This document shows positions 24,055-34,913 of a stretch of DNA of 64,000 nt, piece after piece. This DNA comes from Orientallactaga sibirica. Its lineage: Eukaryota; Chordata; Mammalia; Rodentia; Dipodidae. Under the pieces are notes generated by a model. That model was not told where the DNA came from, ran no database searches, and saw only the letters and a list, made by a program, of their open reading frames with translations. Location: contig JAEOAD010000040.1 of NCBI GenBank assembly GCA_036365145.1, positions 17,363,501 through 17,427,500 on the forward strand, read 5' to 3'. A program made the translations under genes and the position numbers. Positions within the stretch are counted from its first letter, which is position 1. Every line of letters starts with the position of its first letter.

Positions 24055-24540
24055 AGGAGGCTGGAGAGATCGCCCAGTTGTTAAAGGTACTTGCTTGCAA
24101 AGTCTGATGGCCTGAGTTTGATTCCCCGGTACCCATGTAAAGTCAGATGCACAAAGTGTCACATGCATCTGGAGTTTACAGTGGCAGGAGGAACTGAAGT
24201 GCCCATTTTTTTTTTCTCTCTTTCACTGCTTGCTTGCAAATAAATAAATAAATTAAAATGTGTTAAGAGATAAAAGCGGCAATGTAACACGACACCATAA
24301 ACTAATGAAAGCCAAGAAGCGCCACCTAGTGGCAAGAGGTGATTCTTCCCGCCCTGTGAATAGAGGCATTGTTGAATGCAATTTTTTCTCCCACCAGCAG
24401 GGTGTGAGTTTCCAATGGGTTGTTAATCTAACCTATTTCACTGGGTCCTGGAGCAGAAAGGACCCATTACACTGGGAAATTGAACCCGGCGCCAGCAGGC
24501 TGTGCAAACACCTTGAACCGCTGAGCCATCTCCCCAGTCC
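24055..24540. repeat. B2-like SINE, short unique stretch, decayed antisense SINE end
   Basis: B2-like plus (24055-24260), unique with the CTCF-type motif, then 'gaaccgctgagccatctcc' (24470-24540), the antisense head of a decayed tRNA-type SINE. Confidence 0.65.
24319..24333 (-). promoter_or_regulatory. CTCF-type core motif
   Basis: The minus strand reads GCCACTAGGTGGCGC, a full match to the usual CTCF core (CCASYAGRKGGCRS). It lies outside the nearest recognisable SINE (24055-24260), in short unique sequence. Confidence 0.6.
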
Positions 24541-24882
24541 AAAATTTTTAGTCAATAAACTTAAAGTTACTATTCACTTATTTTGATTCTTGAAGGCCTA
24601 ACAAGCAGTATGGTTAAGAGAATGTACCTGTCTGGCTAGGATACACATTTCCTGGTTCTGTGTCCCTATTGGTGCTGATGGGAGCAGGAAAAATTAAGAT
24701 GAATTCTTAGACGTTGAGCAAAAGTATAAATGTCAAGCCTGGCCATCAGAAACTGTAGTTTAGGCAAATGCTTTTCCTGAGCAAATGGAAGAAGTTTGCA
24801 TCAAATCAAGGTTTTAATATCTATGTTTATGTCTTGTTTGAGGTAGAATTAAGTAGATGGGCTTTCATGATTAATTAGTCTT
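24541..24882. other. Unique AT-rich DNA, no gene seen
   Basis: Single-copy sequence. Confidence 0.5.
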
Positions 24883-25199
24883 TTTTACATTTTTCGAGGT
24901 AGGGTCTCCCTCTGGCCCAGGCTAACCTGGAATTCACCCTGTAGTCCCAGGCTGGCCTCGAACTCATGGTGATTCTCCTACCTCTGCCTCCTGAATGCTG
25001 GGATTAAACATGTGTGCCACCATGCCCAGCTTATATGATTTTTTGTTGTTGTTGTTTTTTTGAGGTAGGGTCTTGCTCTAGGCCAGACTGATCTGGAATT
25101 CACTATGTAGTCTCAGGGTGGCCTCGAACTCACTGAGATCCTCCTACCTCTGCCTCCTGAGTGCTTGGATTAAAGGCATGCGCCACCACACCCAGCTGC
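24883..25199 (-). repeat. Two antisense B1 SINEs
   Basis: 24883-25035 and 25050-25199. Confidence 0.85.
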
Positions 25200-26220
25200 T
25201 TCACTTTTTTTAATGGCCTCATGTCTGACATCCTTTCTGAATTTCAATGTCGTTATCCTTACACTCAGAACTGATCACTGCTAACCCTACCCAGATAGTA
25301 ACTTGCCCTACAGCCCAAAGGGACAGATGGTCATGAGTAATGGTGGTACGGGGAATGAAAGACCCAGACTAGAAAAACCTCACAACATCATCTCATCATG
25401 TCTGTCTTAGATGAAGGAATGGAAGTGAAATGAATAAGGAAACGTCTTTCCACCATGAACAAAGCCGAACAAGACGAAATTACCTGCACAGAAATTGAGA
25501 CAGGGCTATGGAGTACTAAATTGCAAATCTTATTTATGTTTGGCATGGTGAGGGGGTGAGGTCTTATCTCGAGGTCTTCCAGAAAATGCTTGTGAGTGCC
25601 TTCATAAGTAGGAGGAAAATGAATTTGCCAAAATAAATAGAGAAACATTTCAAAGAAATAAATTGGAAAGCAACAGAGGAAGTACATATGCATTTCGTTG
25701 GACAGACCTTGAGAAATGAAGAAAGCTGTATTTGTAGATAAAGATCCTACTGGCCCATGGAAAGTCATTTTGGTGTTTTAATAACCTGCTCGTCAGGAAG
25801 TCTTCCTTCTGTCTGACAGTAAATCTCTTCTGTCTTGTTATTTTAATGCCTTTTATCTCTGCCTGAAGTTTCAGTTGATTATGTTACCAATGTCAGAACT
25901 GTGGTTAACCACAAAGGAAAAGCATCTTTATGCACTTTAATTAATGATGACGTGTTGCCCAAAGTAGTAGATGCCCACTGAAATCATGACAGTAATGTAA
26001 ACTTCCCATCAGAACGTGTTAGAAACATTATGAACACAGATCAATTCATTTAACTTTGTGGTATGAACAGCCAACAACTTCTTGGGCACACAGGCAGCTT
26101 CCGATAAATGAGTGTTGAATCAATTCATTGAATTTTGTGACTGTAAAATTCTCTTACTGATCATTCTCTAAAGACATAAGTGATTTGAAATATCTTAGTC
26201 TCTGCATTAAAATATAGGCT
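25200..26220. other. Repeat-free AT-rich island, no gene seen
   Basis: About 1 kb with no recognisable SINE, rare in this window. It has TAATTA, a CRE-like TGATGACGT (25946-25954) and the RUNX palindrome. The 126-codon minus-strand open frame at 25388-25768 has no recognisable protein features. Candidate conserved non-coding element. Confidence 0.4.
25900..25913. promoter_or_regulatory. Perfect palindrome of two RUNX-type sites
   Basis: TGTGGTTAACCACA equals its own reverse complement and joins two TGTGGT/ACCACA RUNX cores head to head around a TTAA centre. It lies in repeat-free AT-rich DNA. Confidence 0.45.
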
Positions 26221-26224
26221 AAGA

Positions 26225-26346
26225 GGACTCTGTGGTTAAAGGTGCTGCTTGCCCAGGTTCAGTTCCCTAGTACCCATGTAAAGCTGGATGCAAAATGATG
26301 CATGCATCTGCAGTTCCTTTGCAGTGGCCAGAGACCCTGGAACATC

Positions 26347-26383
<37 letters not shown>

Positions 26384-27055
26384 TTTAAATATTTTATTTA
26401 TTTATATACTTACTTGAGAGAGAGAGAAAGAGGCAGATAGAGAGAAATGGAAGAATGGACCGGGTGTGGTGGTGCACACCTTTAATCCCAGCACTTGGGA
26501 GGCACAGATAGGCGATCACCATGAGTTCAAGGCTACCCTGAGACTACAAAGTGAATTCCAGGTCAGCCTGGACTAGAGTGAGACCCTATCATAAAACAAA
26601 ACAAAACAAAACAAAACAAAACAAAACAAAACAAAACAAAAAACAAACTAAAAAAAAAAAACCGAGAGAGAATGGGCACGCCAGGACCTTCAGCCTGTTA
26701 CAAATGAACTCTAGACATATGTGACCCCTTGTGGCACATGTGTGACATTGCACGCTTGAGTCACTGCATCTGGCTATGTGGGACCTGGATATTTGTCCAT
26801 AAATTCTTAGTCTTCACAGGCAAGCACCTTAACAGGTAAACCATCTCTCCAACCCCAATTTATTTATTTATTTATTTTATTTTAATGTTTTATTTTATTT
26901 GTTTGTTTATTTATTGGTTTTTCAAGGCAGGGTCTCACTCTAGCTCAGGCTGACCTGGAATTCTCAGGGTGGCCTTGAACTCACAGTGATCCTCCTACCT
27001 TCTACCTCTGCCTCCTGAGTGCTGGGATTAAAGGCGCGCACCACCATGCCAGGCC
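26225..27055. repeat. SINE cluster with a B1 nested in a B2-like SINE
   Basis: Diverged B2-like plus (26225-26395); antisense B2-like 26395-26855 (long subtype) interrupted by B1 plus (26459-26640) with a long (AAAAC)n tail; antisense B1 (26918-27055). Confidence 0.8.
26350..26382 (+). repeat. (AC)n microsatellite
   Basis: In the 3' part of the diverged B2-like SINE 26225-26395. Confidence 0.9.
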
Positions 27056-27450
27056 CCAATTTATTTTTTTTGACACAAGGTCTCACACTGAATCTAGAGC
27101 TCAGTGGTTTGGCTAGGCTAGCTAGCTAGCAAGCCCCTAATGATAATCTTGTCTTCAACTCTCCAGTACCAGGATTATAGGCAGATTGCCATGCCCAGCC
27201 TTTTCTTTGTTTTGTTTTGTTTCTTTGGAGGTAGGGTCTCACTGTAGCCCAGGTTGACCTGGAATTTACCATGTAGTATCAGGGTGGCTTTGAACTCACA
27301 GTGATCTTCCAACTTCTGCATCCCATGTGCTGGGATTAAAGGCGTGCATCACCCCTGGTTGCCATGCCCAGCTTGTATGTGGGTGTTGAGGATCCAAACT
27401 CAAGTCCTCCGCCAAAGGTAAGCATATTACCCACCTTCCTGGCTCTGTCT
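27056..27450 (+). mobile_element. B4-like composite SINE split by an antisense B1
   Basis: 'gacacaaggtctcacactgaatctag', 'gccatgcccagc' and 'gggtgttgaggatccaaactcaag' flank an antisense B1 at 27211-27355. Confidence 0.5.
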
Positions 27451-27852
27451 AAAAGTACTTAATTCTATGATTTCAGGACACATTGGCTCACAAATAGCAA
27501 AGTTATTATTCATATTCTTTATGGAACTTGCCTAGTTATAGCAGATCTACTGTCAAAGGCCAACAGAGTTGAATAGTCATGTGGTCCAGTGGGTTCAGAC
27601 AGCAGAGCTGTGTGACAATTCTCACTCTGGATGACTAAGTGTATGCTATTTTTACACATAGTGAGAATGATGTTAAAAAAAAAAAAAACAGCTATGTGCT
27701 TTAAATAGTGTTTTCCACACTCCATATTGACTCTGCACATGGCCTGATTTGATGCAGTAGAAATTCTCCCAGGACAGCTAGCTGATAGTCAACAGTGGTG
27801 GAGGCTTGGACTGTAAAATCGTAAAAACTAATCAGGATAAAAGGGAAAGCAG
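27451..27852. other. Unique DNA, no gene seen
   Basis: Single-copy, with an A-run at about 27674. Confidence 0.5.
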
Positions 27853-28565
27853 GGGCTGGAGAGATGGCTTAGTGGTTAAGGTGCTTGCCTGCAAAGCCGA
27901 AGGACCAAGGTTCAATTCCCCAAGACCCACATAAAGACAGATGCACAAGGTGTCACATGGGTCTAGAGTTTGTTTACAGTGACTGAAGGCCCTGGTATGT
28001 TTATTCGCTCTCTCTCTGTCTCTCTCTGCTTGCAAATAAATTATATATATATTTGGCTTTTCAATGTAGGGTCTCACTCTGGCCCAGACTGACCTGGAAT
28101 TCACTGTGTACTCTTATGGTGGCCTCAAACTCATGGAGATCCTCCTACTTCTGCCTCCCAAGTGCTGGGATTAAAGGCATGAGCCACCACGCCCAGCCTA
28201 AAATACATATATTTTTTGATTTTTCAAGGTAGGGTCTCACTCTAGCCCAGGCTGACCTGGAATTCACTCTGTATTCTCAGGGTGTCCTCAAACTCATAGC
28301 AATCTTCCTACCTCTACCTTCCAAAGTGCTGGGGTTAAAGGCATGCGCCACCATGCCTGGCCAATTTTTTTTTTTTTTAAAGAAAAGGGAAAGCAGGACC
28401 AGTTCTTTACCTCTCTTTCTCTTTTGATTTTTGAGGTAGGGTCTCACTCTAGCCCAGGCTGACCTGGAATTCACTCTGTAGTCTCAGGGTGGCCTTGAGC
28501 TCACAGCAATCCTCCTACCTCTGCCTCCTGAGTGCTGGAATTAAAGGCGTGTGCCACCAAGCCCA
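27853..28565. repeat. SINE cluster
   Basis: B2-like plus (27853-28050) and antisense B1 (28055-28198, 28208-28360, 28425-28565). Confidence 0.85.
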
Positions 28566-28989
28566 GCAGGATGGTTCTCCAACACAATAGCGTTCAGTGG
28601 TCCAGATTTCCATGCAGTTTCAACAGTGGCCCAAATGAGTGGCCGGGTCAGACCTCTATACCCCCACACAGGGTGCATTCCTACAGGGCTGTCCCAGGTT
28701 GAGGAATGTGGTCTAGGACCAGTTAATCAATCCCCAGCCTGAAGGATTCTGAAACGTCTCTGAGGAGGTGTATTGGGTGGTTGGAGAGTCTACTATGGAG
28801 TCTCATGCCATGGAAGATGACTAGGGAGGCCTTCACGTCATCATCTGAGCCTGTGGAAAGCCCACAGTATTTACCGAAATGGATCACCCAAGGTGTTTTA
28901 GACAGTTCCATTTCCCCACCCACTTTCTGAGAATGTGAATACCATGCCATATGGTACGTCCATACTGTTCAGTCCGATGCCAGTGCTTC
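28566..28989. other. Unique or old-repeat DNA, no gene seen
   Basis: No SINE. Possibly part of an older repeat; open frames on both strands are short and unrecognised. Confidence 0.4.
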
Positions 28990-29440
28990 TCAGAAGAACA
29001 CAACCAATCTAATATATGTGATTATACGAGGGGGCTAGAGCAGATTGGCTCACACGAGTGAAAAGCTGTTGAATACCCCACGATGGCCATCTGCAGGGTG
29101 GAGAGCTAGGGAAATGGGTACTCAGCCCAAGGAGCTGGAAAGCTGAGGACAAGACGGACCAAAGGTGCAGGCCAAGGCCAAAGCTGGAGGCATGAGCACC
29201 CTGGAGAGTTGCTGGTACAAGTCCAAATTCAAAGGCTGAAGAATCTGGAGTGTAAGGTCTATGTGGGGGTGGGGGGGTAGCAGCAGTCCCAAACCACTCT
29301 GGCTTGAAGAGAATCTAGTGTGGGCACTCATGACTTTTCCCTTCTGTTTTTCCGTTCTGTGTGTAGCCCCGTCACATTTGAAGTTGAATGTTACATTCAG
29401 TTCACAGACTAACGTGACATTCTCTGGAGGTAGACCCACA
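28990..29440 (-). mobile_element. Old interspersed repeat, antisense, family not named
   Basis: Contains 'attggctcacacgagtg', 'ccacgatggccatctgcagg' and 'ggtactcagcccaagg' blocks, which match an ancient mammalian repeat read in reverse. Boundaries are approximate; the right end runs toward the pyrimidine tract at 29467. Confidence 0.4.
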
Positions 29441-29466
29441 AGTACACTCAGAAACCTGTTCCCTGA

Positions 29467-29498
29467 TTTTCTTTCTTTCCTCTTTCTCTCTTTCTTTT

Positions 29499-29530
<32 letters not shown>

Positions 29531-29533
29531 TTT

Positions 29534-29564
<31 letters not shown>

Positions 29565-29629
29565 CTCCCTTCCCCCTTCCTTCCTTCCTTCCTTCCTTCC
29601 TTCCTTCCTTCCTTCCTTCCTTCCTTCCT
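29467..29629 (+). repeat. Pure polypyrimidine tract, (TTTC)n to (TTCC)n
   Basis: 163 consecutive pyrimidines with TTTC units shifting to TTCC units and mirror symmetry. This is the kind of tract that can form triplex (H-DNA). Confidence 0.9.
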
Positions 29630-29671
29630 AAATTTATTTTACTTAAAAATATTTTTTTTAATAAAATAAAA

Positions 29672-29929
29672 ACAGTCTGGAGAGATGGCTTAGCAGTTAA
29701 GTGCTTCCTATGAAGCCTAAGGACCCCGGTTCGAGGCTTGATTCCCAGTACACACATAAGCCAGTTGCACAAGGTGGCACATGTGTCTGGAATTCTTTTA
29801 TAATGGCTGGAGGCCCTGGTGCTCCCATTCTCTCTCTCTCTCTGTCTCTCTCTCTCTGTCTGTCTCTCTCTGACTTTCTTGAATAAATAAAAAACTTTTA
29901 AAAATTTTCAAAAATTATTTTTATTTATT

Positions 29930-29977
<48 letters not shown>

Positions 29978-31030
29978 TGGACATGCTAGGGCTTCCAGCC
30001 AGTGCAAACAAACTACAGACATATTCCTCTTTTTTTTTTTTTTTTCAGAAGTAGGGTCTCACTCTAGGTCCGGCTGACCTGGAATTCACTATGTAGTAGC
30101 GTGTAGTCTGTAGTATGTAGTCACTGTGTAGTCTCAGGGTGGCCTTGAATTCATGGTGAACCTCCTACCTCTGCCTCCTGAGTGCTGGGATTAAAGGCAT
30201 GTGCCACCACACCTGGCTTAAGTTTATTCTTTTTATTTTATTTTATTTATTAAAAAAATTAAAATTTATTTAAGAACAACAGACAGAAAGAGGAAGAGAG
30301 AAATGAACTCTAGATGCATGTGCCACCTTGTGCATCTGGCTTACGTGGGTACTGGGGAACTGAGCCTTGAACCAAGGTCCTTAGGCTTCACAGGTAAGTG
30401 CTCAACCACTAAGCCATCTCTCTAGACCTTATTTGACCATGACATCTCTCCATCTAAAACCCTTAACTGAGGAGGCAGAGGCAGGAGGATAGCTATACAT
30501 TTGAGGCCAGCCTGAGACTACAGAGTGAATTCAGATCAGCCTGGGCTAGAGTGAGACACTACCTTGAAAAAAAAAAAAACCCCAAACCAGCCAGGCGTGG
30601 TGGTGCACTTTTTTTTTTTAATTTATTTTTTATTTATTTTTGGAGAGAGAGACAGAGAGAGAGGGAGAGGGAGACAGATAGAGATGGGCACGCCAGCAGT
30701 CTCTCAGCTGCTGTGAACGAAATCCAGATGTTTGCGCCCCCTTGTGGGCAAGTGCGGCATTGCGCCCTTGCATCACTTTGCATCTGGCTAAATGTGGGAC
30801 CTGGAGATTGGAACCGCTGGAGATTGGAACCAGCATTCTTAGGCTTAGCAGGCAGGCGCCTTAACCACTAAGCCATCTCTCCAGCCTGTGGTGCGCTATT
30901 TTAATCCCAGCACTTGGTGGCGAGGGGCAGAGGTAGGAGAATCACTGTGAGTTTGAGACCACCATGAGACTACAGAGTGAATTCCAGATCAGCCTGGGCC
31001 ACAGTGAGACCCTACCTCGAAAAACCAAAA
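29672..31030. repeat. SINE cluster with nested copies
   Basis: B2-like plus (29672-29885), antisense B2-like piece (29900-30025), antisense B1 (30040-30218), antisense B2-like (30240-30428), B1 plus piece (30470-30580), B1 plus (30589-30608 and 30888-31030) split by an antisense long-subtype B2-like SINE (30609-30887). Confidence 0.8.
30734..30747 (-). promoter_or_regulatory. CTCF-like motif inside a B2-like SINE
   Basis: The minus strand reads CCACAAGGGGGCGC, one position off the CTCF core. It sits in the long-subtype SINE at 30620-30885. Confidence 0.35.
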
Positions 31031-31345
31031 ACCAAAAACCAAAACAAAACACTGTCTGGAAACACACCCAATCCTTCCCTTCCCCTGGCTGGGGCTATGT
31101 TTTTAGACCCCATGCTCATTTCTGTACCATGGGAGGGGGGTCCTCACTAGCATGAGTGGTCATCGGATGAGAGACGGAGATTTTAGTACAGATGGTTCAT
31201 CTGGGGGAGGATCCCAGAGAGCGCTTGTACAGGAAGAGGCGAGGTCAGGTCAGGAAGGGAACGAAGTGCATAGTTGAGTAGCTCCAGCGAGGGCTGCTGG
31301 TCTTCACTGCCGTAGGGAGCAATGTCTTCGTGTTGACCCAGCCAA
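31031..31345. other. Unique DNA downstream of the putative exon's donor
   Basis: Single-copy, moderately GC-rich. On the minus strand it would be the start of the intron after the 31820-31916 exon. Confidence 0.5.
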
Positions 31346-31369
31346 GGAGCAAGAAAACCTTAGCTTTCG

Positions 31370-31644
31370 GGCTGGAGAGATGGCCTTCTGGTTAAGGTGC
31401 TTGCCTGTGAAGCCTAAGAATCTCCGTTCGATTCCCCAGGACCCATGTAAGCCAGATGCACAAGGTGACCCAAGTGCGCAAGGTCGCACTTCTCTCTGAA
31501 GCCTCAGGACCCAGGTTTGATTCTCCAGGACCCACCTAAGCCAGATGCACAAGGTGGCACATGCATCTGGAGTTCGTTTGCAGTTGCTGAGGCCCTGATG
31601 CACCCATTCTCTCTCTGTCTGCCCCTCTCTCTGACTCTCTCACA

Positions 31645-31690
<46 letters not shown>
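31370..31690 (+). mobile_element. B2-like SINE with internal partial duplication
   Basis: The B-box region occurs twice ('cgttcgattccccaggaccc' at about 31427 and 'ggtttgattctccaggaccc' at about 31514). The element plus its purine tail is bounded by AAGAAAACCTTAGCTTT / AAGAAAACCTTGGCTTT. Confidence 0.75.
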
Positions 31691-31697
<7 letters not shown>

Positions 31698-31699
<2 letters not shown>

Positions 31700-31807
31700 A
31701 AGGAAGGGAGGGAGGGAGGGAGGGAGGGAGGGAGGGAGGGAGGGAGGAAGGAAGGAAGGAAGGAAGGAAGGAAGGAAGGAAGGAAGGAAGGAAGGAAGGA
31801 AAGAAAA
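31698..31807 (+). repeat. Pure polypurine tract, (GGGA)n to (GGAA)n
   Basis: 110 consecutive purines extending the tail of the B2-like SINE at 31370-31690, ending at the target duplication next to the 31820-31916 exon. Confidence 0.9.
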
Positions 31808-31819
31808 CCTTGGCTTTAC

Positions 31820-31916
31820 CTGTAGCTCTCCTTGGGGACATCAGTGGCATCTCTCGAGTGCTCCGTGTGGGAAAGCCTGGAAGAAGCGGCCATGAAGAAG
31901 GTGTCCGAGGATGACG
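31820..31916 (-). CDS. Putative internal coding exon (97 nt) of the same unidentified gene
   Basis: Seen: reading the minus strand, a pyrimidine-rich stretch ending in CCCAG precedes position 31916, and a donor CAG|GTAAAG follows 31820. With two bases completing the previous codon, the frame is open throughout. It reads SSSDTFFMAASSRLSHTEHS then RDATDVPKESY, and ends with two bases of an Arg or Ser codon. The composition is protein-like (mixed polar residues, no SINE or microsatellite character) and there are several CpGs in an otherwise CpG-poor region. The minus-strand frame one base later hits a stop, and the third frame is Pro/Arg-rich and less protein-like. A B2-like SINE plus a purine microsatellite inserted just past the donor (duplicated AAGAAAACCTT at both ends), leaving the donor intact. 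Phase matches the putative first exon at 36348. I do not recognise the protein. An internal Met codon could be the true start if the upstream exon is non-coding. The next exon would be at lower coordinates; I did not find one I trust. Confidence 0.5.
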
Positions 31917-32135
31917 CTGGGCATTTGTGGGAAAGACAAACGAACACCACAGGGACGCGTGAGAGAATACGAGACTGCTACAGAGGGAGCAAAGTCAGGA
32001 AAGGAGCCACCGCGAGGGTGGGAAGGCTCAGCGCGCATGCACCTGAGCAGACATGCTCACTAGCAGGATGTTTGCATTTCCTTTATGATAATTGCATTTC
32101 AATCTATGATTCATCTCCTTTTCCTCCACATTTGC
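31917..32135. other. Unique, CpG-containing DNA upstream of the putative exon
   Basis: On the minus strand this holds the pyrimidine-rich acceptor stretch. The plus-strand frame starting at 31832 is mainly the antisense of the exon. Confidence 0.5.
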
Positions 32136-32139
32136 TTAT

Positions 32140-32163
32140 TTGAGGAGGGGATATATATATATA

Positions 32164-32210
<47 letters not shown>

Positions 32211-34848
32211 GGCACTCCAGGGCTTCCAGTCACTGCAAATGAACTCCAGATGCATAAGCAACCTCATGCATCTGGCGTACATGGGTACTGGGGAAATGAA
32301 CCTGGGTCCTTAGGCTTCACAGGCACCTTAACTGCTAAGCCTATTTCTCCCTTTTTTCTCTCTTCCTCCTCCTCCTCCTTCTCCTCCTCCTCCTCCTTCT
32401 CCTCCTCCTTCTCCTTCCTCTTCTCCTTCTCCTCCTCCTCCTCCTCCTCCCCCTCCCCCCTCCTCCTCTTCCTCCTCCTCCTCCTCTTCGTTTTTTGAGG
32501 TAGACTCTCTAGCCAGACTGACCTCTCAGGGTAGCCTTGAACTCACGGCGATCCTCCTACCTCTGCCTCCCAAGCGCTGGGATTAAAGGTGTGTGCCACC
32601 ACACCCAGCATTTGAAAAAAATTTATTTGCAAGGGGAGAGGGAGAGAGAGTGAGTGAATGGGTGTGCCAGGGCCTCTAGCCACTGTAAACAAACTTCAAA
32701 TGCATGCACCACTTTGTGCATTGGATTTTACGTGGTCAGTAGAGAATAGAACTTAGGTTGTTAGGCTTTGCAGGTGAGTGCCTTAACCACTGAGCCATTT
32801 CCTAGTCCTATATTTTATTTTTATTTATTTATATTTTTTAAAATATATTTTATTTATTTATTTGAGAGAGAGAAAGAGGCAGAGAGAGAGAGAGAGAGAG
32901 CAAGAATGGATGCACCAGGGCTTCCAGCCACTGCAAATGAACTCCAGAAGCATGTGTCTCCTTATGCATCTGGCTTACATGGGTCCTGGAAAGTTGAACA
33001 GGGATCCTTTGGCTTTGCAGGCAAATGTCTTAACTGCTAATCCATCTCTCCAGCCATTATTATTATTATTATTTTTTTTTTTTGAGACAGGGTTTCACAA
33101 GTAGACCAGGCTGTCTTGGAACTCACTCTGTAGCCCAAGGCTAGTCTCAAATTCCTGACAGTCCTCAACCTCCTAAGTGCTGGAGTTACAGGGCATAAGC
33201 CCTAGCCCCCAGCTTTAATGTTGGTTCTTCTTTAATGAGGCTTACATTGACATTGTTTTAATATTCCTTTCTCAATCTGCAAGCCCAAAGTAACCCAGGC
33301 CATGAGACTTTGCAAGCAAGTAGCTTTCTTTACCTCTTACTTGTTTTTTGAGATAGGGTCTTGCTCTAGCTCAGGCTGATCTGGAATTTGCTAGGTAGTC
33401 TCAGGGTAGCCTCTAACTCATGGTGATCCTCTTACCTCTGCCTCCTAAGTGCTGGCATTAAAGTTGTGTGTCACCATGCCCACTTTCTACCTGTTACTTT
33501 GTTTGTTTTTTTTTTTTTTTTTTTTGGTTTTTCGAGGTAGGGTCTCACTCCGGCCCAGGCTGACCTGGAATTAACTATGTAGTCTCAGGGTGGCCTCGAA
33601 CTCATGGCGATCCTCCTACCTCTGCCTCCCGAGTGCTGGGATTAAAGGCGTGCGCCACCACGCCCAGCTCACTACCTGTTACTTTGAAATGAACTTTATT
33701 CTTTTTGTTTGTTTGCTTGTTTTTTTTTTTTCAAAGTAGGGTTTCACTGTAGCCCAGGCTGACCTGAAATTCAGTCTCAGGGGGGCATTGAATTTACGGC
33801 AATCCTCCTACCTCTGCCTCCCAAGTGCTGGGATTAAAGGCATATGCCACCATGCCCAGCATGAAATGAACTTTATTCTTTAAAAACAAAAGAGGGGGCT
33901 GGAGAAAGGGCCTAGTGGTTAAGCACTCTTGCCTGTAAAGCCTAAGGACCCCGGTTTGAGGCTCACTTCCTCAGGACCCACATAATCCATATGCACAAAG
34001 TGGCACATGTATCTGGAGTTCGTTTGCAGTAGCTGGAGGTCCTGGTGTGCCTATTCTCTCTCCCTCTTTCTCTCTCTGTCTGTTACTAATAAATAAAAAT
34101 AAAAATATATAAAACAAAAGATAGGGCTGGAGAGATGGCTTAGTGGTTAAGGCACTTGCCTGTGAAGCCTAAGGACCCATGTTTGACTCTCCAGGTTCCA
34201 CATAAGCCAGATGCACAAGGTGATGTAAGTGCTCAAGGTTGCACATGCTCACAAGGTGGTGCATGCATATGGAGTTTGATCATAGTGACTGGAGGTCTGA
34301 CATGCCAGTTCTATCTCTCTCTCTCTTTTGCTCTCTCACATTAAAAAAAAAAACAACAACATGGGGCTGGAGAGATGACTTGGCGGTTAAGCACTTGCCT
34401 GTGAAGACTGAGGACCTGGTTGGAGGCTCAATTCCCTAGGACCCACATAAGCAAGATGCACAAGGTGGCACATGCATCTGGAGTTCGTTTGCAGTGGCTG
34501 GAGGCCCTGGTGTGCCCCATTCTCTCTCTCTTCCGCCAGTCCTTTGGGCTTGTGTAATATATATATTACCGCTGCAATACTCTTTAGAACCCAACCTCAA
34601 ACAGAAAATTGCTGTGTAGGCCAAACCTCTGTGCATTTCTTATTTTTACTTTATTTATTTATTTATTTTGGGTTTTCGAGGTAGGGTCTCACTCTAGCTC
34701 AGGCTTACCTGGAATTCACTCTGTAGTCTCAGGGTGGCCTTGAACTCACTGCGATCCTCTTACCTCTGCCTCCTGAGTTCTGGGATTAAAGGTGTGTGCC
34801 ACCATGCCTGGCTGATTTTTTTTTTCTTTTTAAATATTTTATTTATTT

Positions 34849-34913
<65 letters not shown>

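Noticed and set aside
25388..25768. 126-codon minus-strand open frame in the repeat-free island
   Set aside because: Aromatic and Ile-rich from AT-rich DNA, no recognisable domain; a GTAATT donor-like site inside is unsupported.
29122..29772. 216-codon minus-strand open frame with Lys/Glu/Gly-rich middle
   Set aside because: The middle is a translation of the pyrimidine tract and the N-terminus is SINE sequence; no protein features remain.
31832..32143. 103-codon plus-strand open frame across the putative exon
   Set aside because: It is the antisense of the minus-strand exon, which has better splice signals.
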